A stretch of DNA of 8,788 nt. Origin: JBLIOB01 sp047639575 (GTDB lineage Bacteria; Bacteroidota; Bacteroidia; Flavobacteriales_D; Parvicellaceae). Made by a program: the position numbers and the translations under genes. This document shows, in pieces, positions 6,271 through 8,788 of this stretch (positions are counted from its first letter, which is position 1; each line of letters begins with the position of its first letter). Location: positions 1-8,788 of the forward strand of contig JBLIOB010000170.1 in assembly GCA_047639575.1 (NCBI GenBank), written 5' to 3'. The notes beneath the pieces are model-generated. The model ran no database searches. It saw only the letters and a program-made list of their open reading frames with translations, and was not told where the DNA came from.

Positions 6271-7323
6271 CTATCCATAGACACATCCACCTATTGAATC
6301 TCGCTTGGCTCCTGTAACACTAGACAGGGTGTTTATTCGATTGGTTAGTTTCAAATAGCCCAACAAACCGAAAACAATAGCTTCCTTAAATTCGATAATT
6401 TCATTGGACGGAATTTCAATTTCACAAGTGGAGTGTCGTTTAATAGCATCTATTAATGCACCATTATAAGCTCCTCCGCCCGTAATTAAACAAGAACCTG
6501 GCTTTAAATTTCCGCCTATTTGTATTCCAATATGTTCAATGAGCGTAGCCATAATGTTTTTGTTCTGCCCTAAATAGTTTTCTATTAATGGAAGATAAAA
6601 CGAGTAAAACTGTTCTTTGCCAAGTGATTTGGGAGGAGGTTGAAGTAAATATTTAAAACTGTTAAGGGCTTCGAGTAACGTTGAAATTACCTTACCCTCT
6701 GATGCGATTTGACCATTGTCATCGTATGGTTTCCCAAATAAATCGGCCATATGATTTAATGCCATGTTGCAAATCACGATATCAAATGCGATTGAATTTC
6801 TCGTTTTAGGCTCTCGGTAGGACACGTTTGCGATGCCTCCTAAATTCAAGCAATTGTCATATTTACCGAATAAGAGTAGATCTCCAATTGGGACCAATGG
6901 AGCTCCATGACCTCCAAGGGCGGTATCAATTGATCTGAAATCAGCAATCGTTTTGATGGAAGTAATAGCATTTATTTGTGCTGGGCTTCCAATTTGTGTA
7001 GAGAAGTTTAGTTCAGGGTGATGAAAAATCGTATGACCATGCGATGCGATTCCATCAATGTCCTTGATGTTATTTTCTTTTATAAATGTGTTGATTTCTT
7101 CTCCGTAAAGCCGACCAAGTTCCGTGTCTAACTTGGCCATAGCCAGTGCAGATAATGATTCTGCACTTTTCAAGCTTGTCAGCATTTCCGGAGCGTAGTT
7201 AATTGCTTTGGTGTAAATGAGTTCATAATTGAGCCTGTCTGTTTGCTCGAACTTCACATAACAGAGGTCAATTCCATCTAACGATGTTCCTGACATCAAT
7301 CCAATTAAATGGTATGCACGCAT
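6271..7323 (-). CDS. anmK: Anhydro-N-acetylmuramic acid kinase
   Basis: AnmK cleaves the 1,6-anhydro ring of anhydro-MurNAc and phosphorylates it with ATP to MurNAc-6-phosphate, a step in recycling peptidoglycan fragments. The 350-residue length is typical for Bacteroidota, slightly below the 369 of E. coli. Family motifs appear in order: the N-terminal phosphate loop GLMSGTSLDGID (8-19), SHGHTIFHHP (94-103), ADFRSIDTALGGHGAPLVP (127-145), NLGGIANVS (160-168), DNGQIASEG (202-210), KSLGKEQF (232-239) and ITGGGAYN (280-287). The catalytic aspartate is Asp181, in FDIVICN, where the E. coli enzyme has FDTGPGN. The gene is divergent from the acyl-CoA dehydrogenase across 80 bases. It lies 146 bases upstream of the dehydrogenase operon in the same direction and probably forms its own unit. 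No -7 match was found upstream of it. Confidence 0.93.
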   Translation of the reverse strand: MRAYHLIGLMSGTSLDGIDLCYVKFEQTDRLNYELIYTKAINYAPEMLTSLKSAESLSALAMAKLDTELGRLYGEEINTFIKENNIKDIDGIASHGHTIFHHPELNFSTQIGSPAQINAITSIKTIADFRSIDTALGGHGAPLVPIGDLLLFGKYDNCLNLGGIANVSYREPKTRNSIAFDIVICNMALNHMADLFGKPYDDNGQIASEGKVISTLLEALNSFKYLLQPPPKSLGKEQFYSFYLPLIENYLGQNKNIMATLIEHIGIQIGGNLKPGSCLITGGGAYNGALIDAIKRHSTCEIEIPSNEIIEFKEAIVFGLLGYLKLTNRINTLSSVTGAKRDSIGGCVYG

Positions 7324-7367
7324 ATTAAAATAGTTTCATATTAAGTCGTGCTTTGAAGATAATCATA

Positions 7368-7375
7368 TAAATTTG
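7368..7375 (+). promoter_or_regulatory. Candidate -7 element of the acyl-CoA dehydrogenase gene
   Basis: TAAATTTG matches TAnnTTTG and would place the transcription start near 7382, a leader of about 22 bases that includes the Shine-Dalgarno site. The -33 position (about 7346-7348) reads TCG rather than TTG, so only the downstream element is convincing. It lies in the 80-base divergent gap shared with anmK. Confidence 0.45.
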
Positions 7376-7390
7376 AAGCCTCACAGAAAT

Positions 7391-7395
7391 AGGAG
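7391..7395 (+). promoter_or_regulatory. Shine-Dalgarno site AGGAG of the acyl-CoA dehydrogenase gene
   Basis: AGGAG ends 8 bases before the ATG at 7404, good spacing. It supports this start, which also gives the family N-terminus MDFQLTEEQ. A strong site of this type is notable because most other starts in the window lack one, as usual for Bacteroidota. Confidence 0.6.
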
Positions 7396-7403
7396 AGTAG
7401 GAT

Positions 7404-8546
7404 ATGGATTTTCAATTAACAGAAGAGCAAATAGCAGTAAGAGACGCAGCGAGAGATTTCGCACAGAACGTTTGTAAGCCTGGTGTAATTGATAGAGACC
7501 GAGACATGAAGTTTCCAGAAGAACAAGTGAAGCAACTTGGCCAATTAGGCTTTCTTGGTATGATGGTCGACCCAAAGTATGGCGGAAGTGGCATGGATAC
7601 CATTTCGTATGTTCTTGCGATGGAAGAAATATCGAAAATTGATGCATCCACCTCAGTGGTAATGTCTGTGAACAATTCTCTTGTTTGTTGGGGTTTGGAA
7701 GCTTTTGGTTCAGAAGCACAGAAAGAAAAATATTTAAGACCATTGGCAACTGGTGAAAAATTAGGTGCTTTCTGTTTAAGTGAGCCCGAGGCTGGTTCGG
7801 ATGCAACTTCACAGCGAACTACAGCTGAAGACAAAGGAGACCATTACATACTTAATGGAACAAAAAATTGGATTACAAATGGTGGAACAGCATCCATTTA
7901 TTTGGTGATTGCTCAAACTAATCCAGAACTAGGTCATCGTGGTATTAATGTGCTAATTGTGGAAAGAGGCATGGAAGGTTTTATTGTTGGAGCCAAAGAA
8001 GATAAGCTAGGAATTAGAGCATCAGATACACATACCTTACTTTTTAATGATGTGAAAGTTCCTAAAGAGAATAGAATAGGAGAGGACGGGTTTGGTTTCA
8101 AGTTCGCAATGAAGACTTTATCAGGGGGAAGAATTGGAATAGCTTCTCAAGCTTTAGGTATAGCGTCTGGTGCATATGAACTTGCGAAAGCATATTCTAA
8201 AGAACGGAAAGCATTTGGAGTTGAAATTTGCAAGCATCAAATAATTCAGTTTAAGTTAGCTGATATGGCAACGGACATCGAAGCTGCAAGAAACCTATGT
8301 TTACTTTCTGCTTCACAAAAAGACAATGGTGAAAACTACGATCAATCAAGCGCCATGGCTAAACTATTTGCATCCAAAGTTGCTATGGAGCATAGTATAG
8401 AGGCTGTTCAGATTCACGGTGGATATGGTTTTGTAAAAGAATACCATGTTGAACGATTAATGCGAGATGCTAAAATCACGCAAATTTACGAAGGAACTAG
8501 TGAAGTACAGAAGATTGTTATTTCTCGAAATGTTCTGCGTGACTAG
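7404..8546 (+). CDS. Short-chain (butyryl-CoA-like) acyl-CoA dehydrogenase
   Basis: This FAD-dependent enzyme makes the alpha-beta double bond in acyl-CoA thioesters during fatty-acid or branched-chain amino-acid breakdown and passes electrons to an electron-transfer flavoprotein. The 380-residue length is typical. The N-terminal helical domain starts at MDFQLTEEQ. Signature 1, AFCLSEPEAGSDA (122-134), contacts FAD and substrate, followed by TKNWITNG (153-160) in the beta domain. ERKAFG (267-272) and signature 2, QIHGGYGFVKEYHVERLMRD (336-355), belong to the C-terminal helical domain. Glu363 in IYEGTSEVQ is the catalytic base, at the position used in short- and medium-chain enzymes rather than in isovaleryl-CoA dehydrogenase. 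The exact chain-length preference is not readable from sequence. The last 17 sense codons and the stop are part of a 92-base tandem repeat that continues past the gene. The reading frame itself is intact and its C-terminus looks normal. Confidence 0.93.
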   Translation: MDFQLTEEQIAVRDAARDFAQNVCKPGVIDRDRDMKFPEEQVKQLGQLGFLGMMVDPKYGGSGMDTISYVLAMEEISKIDASTSVVMSVNNSLVCWGLEAFGSEAQKEKYLRPLATGEKLGAFCLSEPEAGSDATSQRTTAEDKGDHYILNGTKNWITNGGTASIYLVIAQTNPELGHRGINVLIVERGMEGFIVGAKEDKLGIRASDTHTLLFNDVKVPKENRIGEDGFGFKFAMKTLSGGRIGIASQALGIASGAYELAKAYSKERKAFGVEICKHQIIQFKLADMATDIEAARNLCLLSASQKDNGENYDQSSAMAKLFASKVAMEHSIEAVQIHGGYGFVKEYHVERLMRDAKITQIYEGTSEVQKIVISRNVLRD

Positions 8547-8788
8547 TTGCTGAGTAGCCTGTCTTGAGTTTTTGTCGAAAGGAAGGAACTAGTGAAGTAC
8601 AGAAGATTGTTATTTCTCGAAATGTTCTCCGTGACTAGTTGCTGAGTAGCTTGTCTTGAGTTTTTGTCGAAAGAAAGGAACTAGTGAAGTACAGAAGATT
8701 GTTATTTCTCGAAATGTTCTGCGTGACTAGTTGCTGAGTAGCCTGTCTTGAGCTTTTGTCGAAAGAAAGGAACTAGTGAAGTACAGAA
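8491..8788 (+). repeat. 92-base tandem repeat starting inside the acyl-CoA dehydrogenase 3' end
   Basis: Copies lie at 8491-8582, 8583-8674 and 8675-8766, with the first 22 bases of a fourth at 8767-8788, where the window ends. The period is exactly 92 with no indels. Copies 1 and 2 differ at three positions (8537/8629, 8559/8651, 8582/8674). Copies 1 and 3 differ at two (8569/8753, 8582/8766). Bases 1-56 of copy 1 are the gene's 3' end including the stop; bases 57-92 are downstream DNA ending in a segment like TGAGCTTTTGTCGAA. The later copies have no start codon or usable frame. Each unit holds two ACTAGT sites exactly 46 bases, half a period, apart, but the two halves are otherwise not alike. 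No transposase, spacer structure or strong hairpin is visible. Confidence 0.97.

Noticed and set aside
7381..7834. Two long minus-strand open frames opposite the acyl-CoA dehydrogenase start
   Set aside because: They lie antisense to a gene with clear family motifs, show no motif of their own, and have no promoter or ribosome-site support.
8491..8788. CRISPR array
   Set aside because: The 92-base units abut directly, with no unique spacers, and the unit includes the coding end of the adjacent gene.

Overview
The window looks like a chromosomal segment from a Bacteroidota bacterium, most likely a marine member of the Flavobacteriales. This rests on the AT-rich sequence, on a promoter of the Bacteroidota type (TTTG, 19 bases, TAnnTTTG) in front of the tRNA gene, on few recognisable Shine-Dalgarno sites, and on protein sequences that read like flavobacterial orthologues, notably the amino-acid dehydrogenase, the NhaD-type antiporter and the ExbB/ExbD/TonB set. 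No transposase, phage gene, CRISPR array or rRNA is visible.

Left to right: the edge (1-58) may hold the first codons of an unrecognised minus-strand gene. A strong intrinsic terminator (92-126) follows, then a tRNA-Val gene (anticodon UAC) on the minus strand with its own promoter. From 280 to 6124 six minus-strand genes are packed head to tail. In transcription order they are an amino-acid dehydrogenase, an NhaD-type Na+/H+ antiporter, exbB, exbD, a TonB-like protein and folC. Gaps are 3, 37, 7 and 6 bases, and the last pair overlaps by 4, so a single operon is likely. It probably starts from a promoter near 6190-6197 that overlaps a perfect inverted repeat. anmK (6271-7323, minus) lies upstream behind a 146-base gap. 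An acyl-CoA dehydrogenase (7404-8546, plus) is transcribed divergently from it.

Functionally this is core metabolism and envelope energetics. The dehydrogenase releases ammonium from branched-chain or aromatic amino acids, and the acyl-CoA dehydrogenase would handle acyl-CoAs such as those from their breakdown. NhaD exchanges Na+ for H+. ExbB/ExbD use the ion gradient to energise outer-membrane receptors through TonB. AnmK recycles cell-wall anhydro-MurNAc, and FolC makes folylpolyglutamates. I find no new multi-gene system.

The one really odd structure is at the right edge. A 92-base tandem repeat begins inside the acyl-CoA dehydrogenase gene, at its catalytic glutamate codon. Each unit repeats the last 17 sense codons and the stop codon plus 36 bases of flanking DNA ending in a REP-like motif. 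Three near-identical copies and part of a fourth are present, and the array runs off the window. Secondary points are paired 12-base palindromes flanking the tRNA gene, the palindrome over the dehydrogenase promoter, the non-glutamate active site of the dehydrogenase, and an atypical catalytic loop in AnmK.
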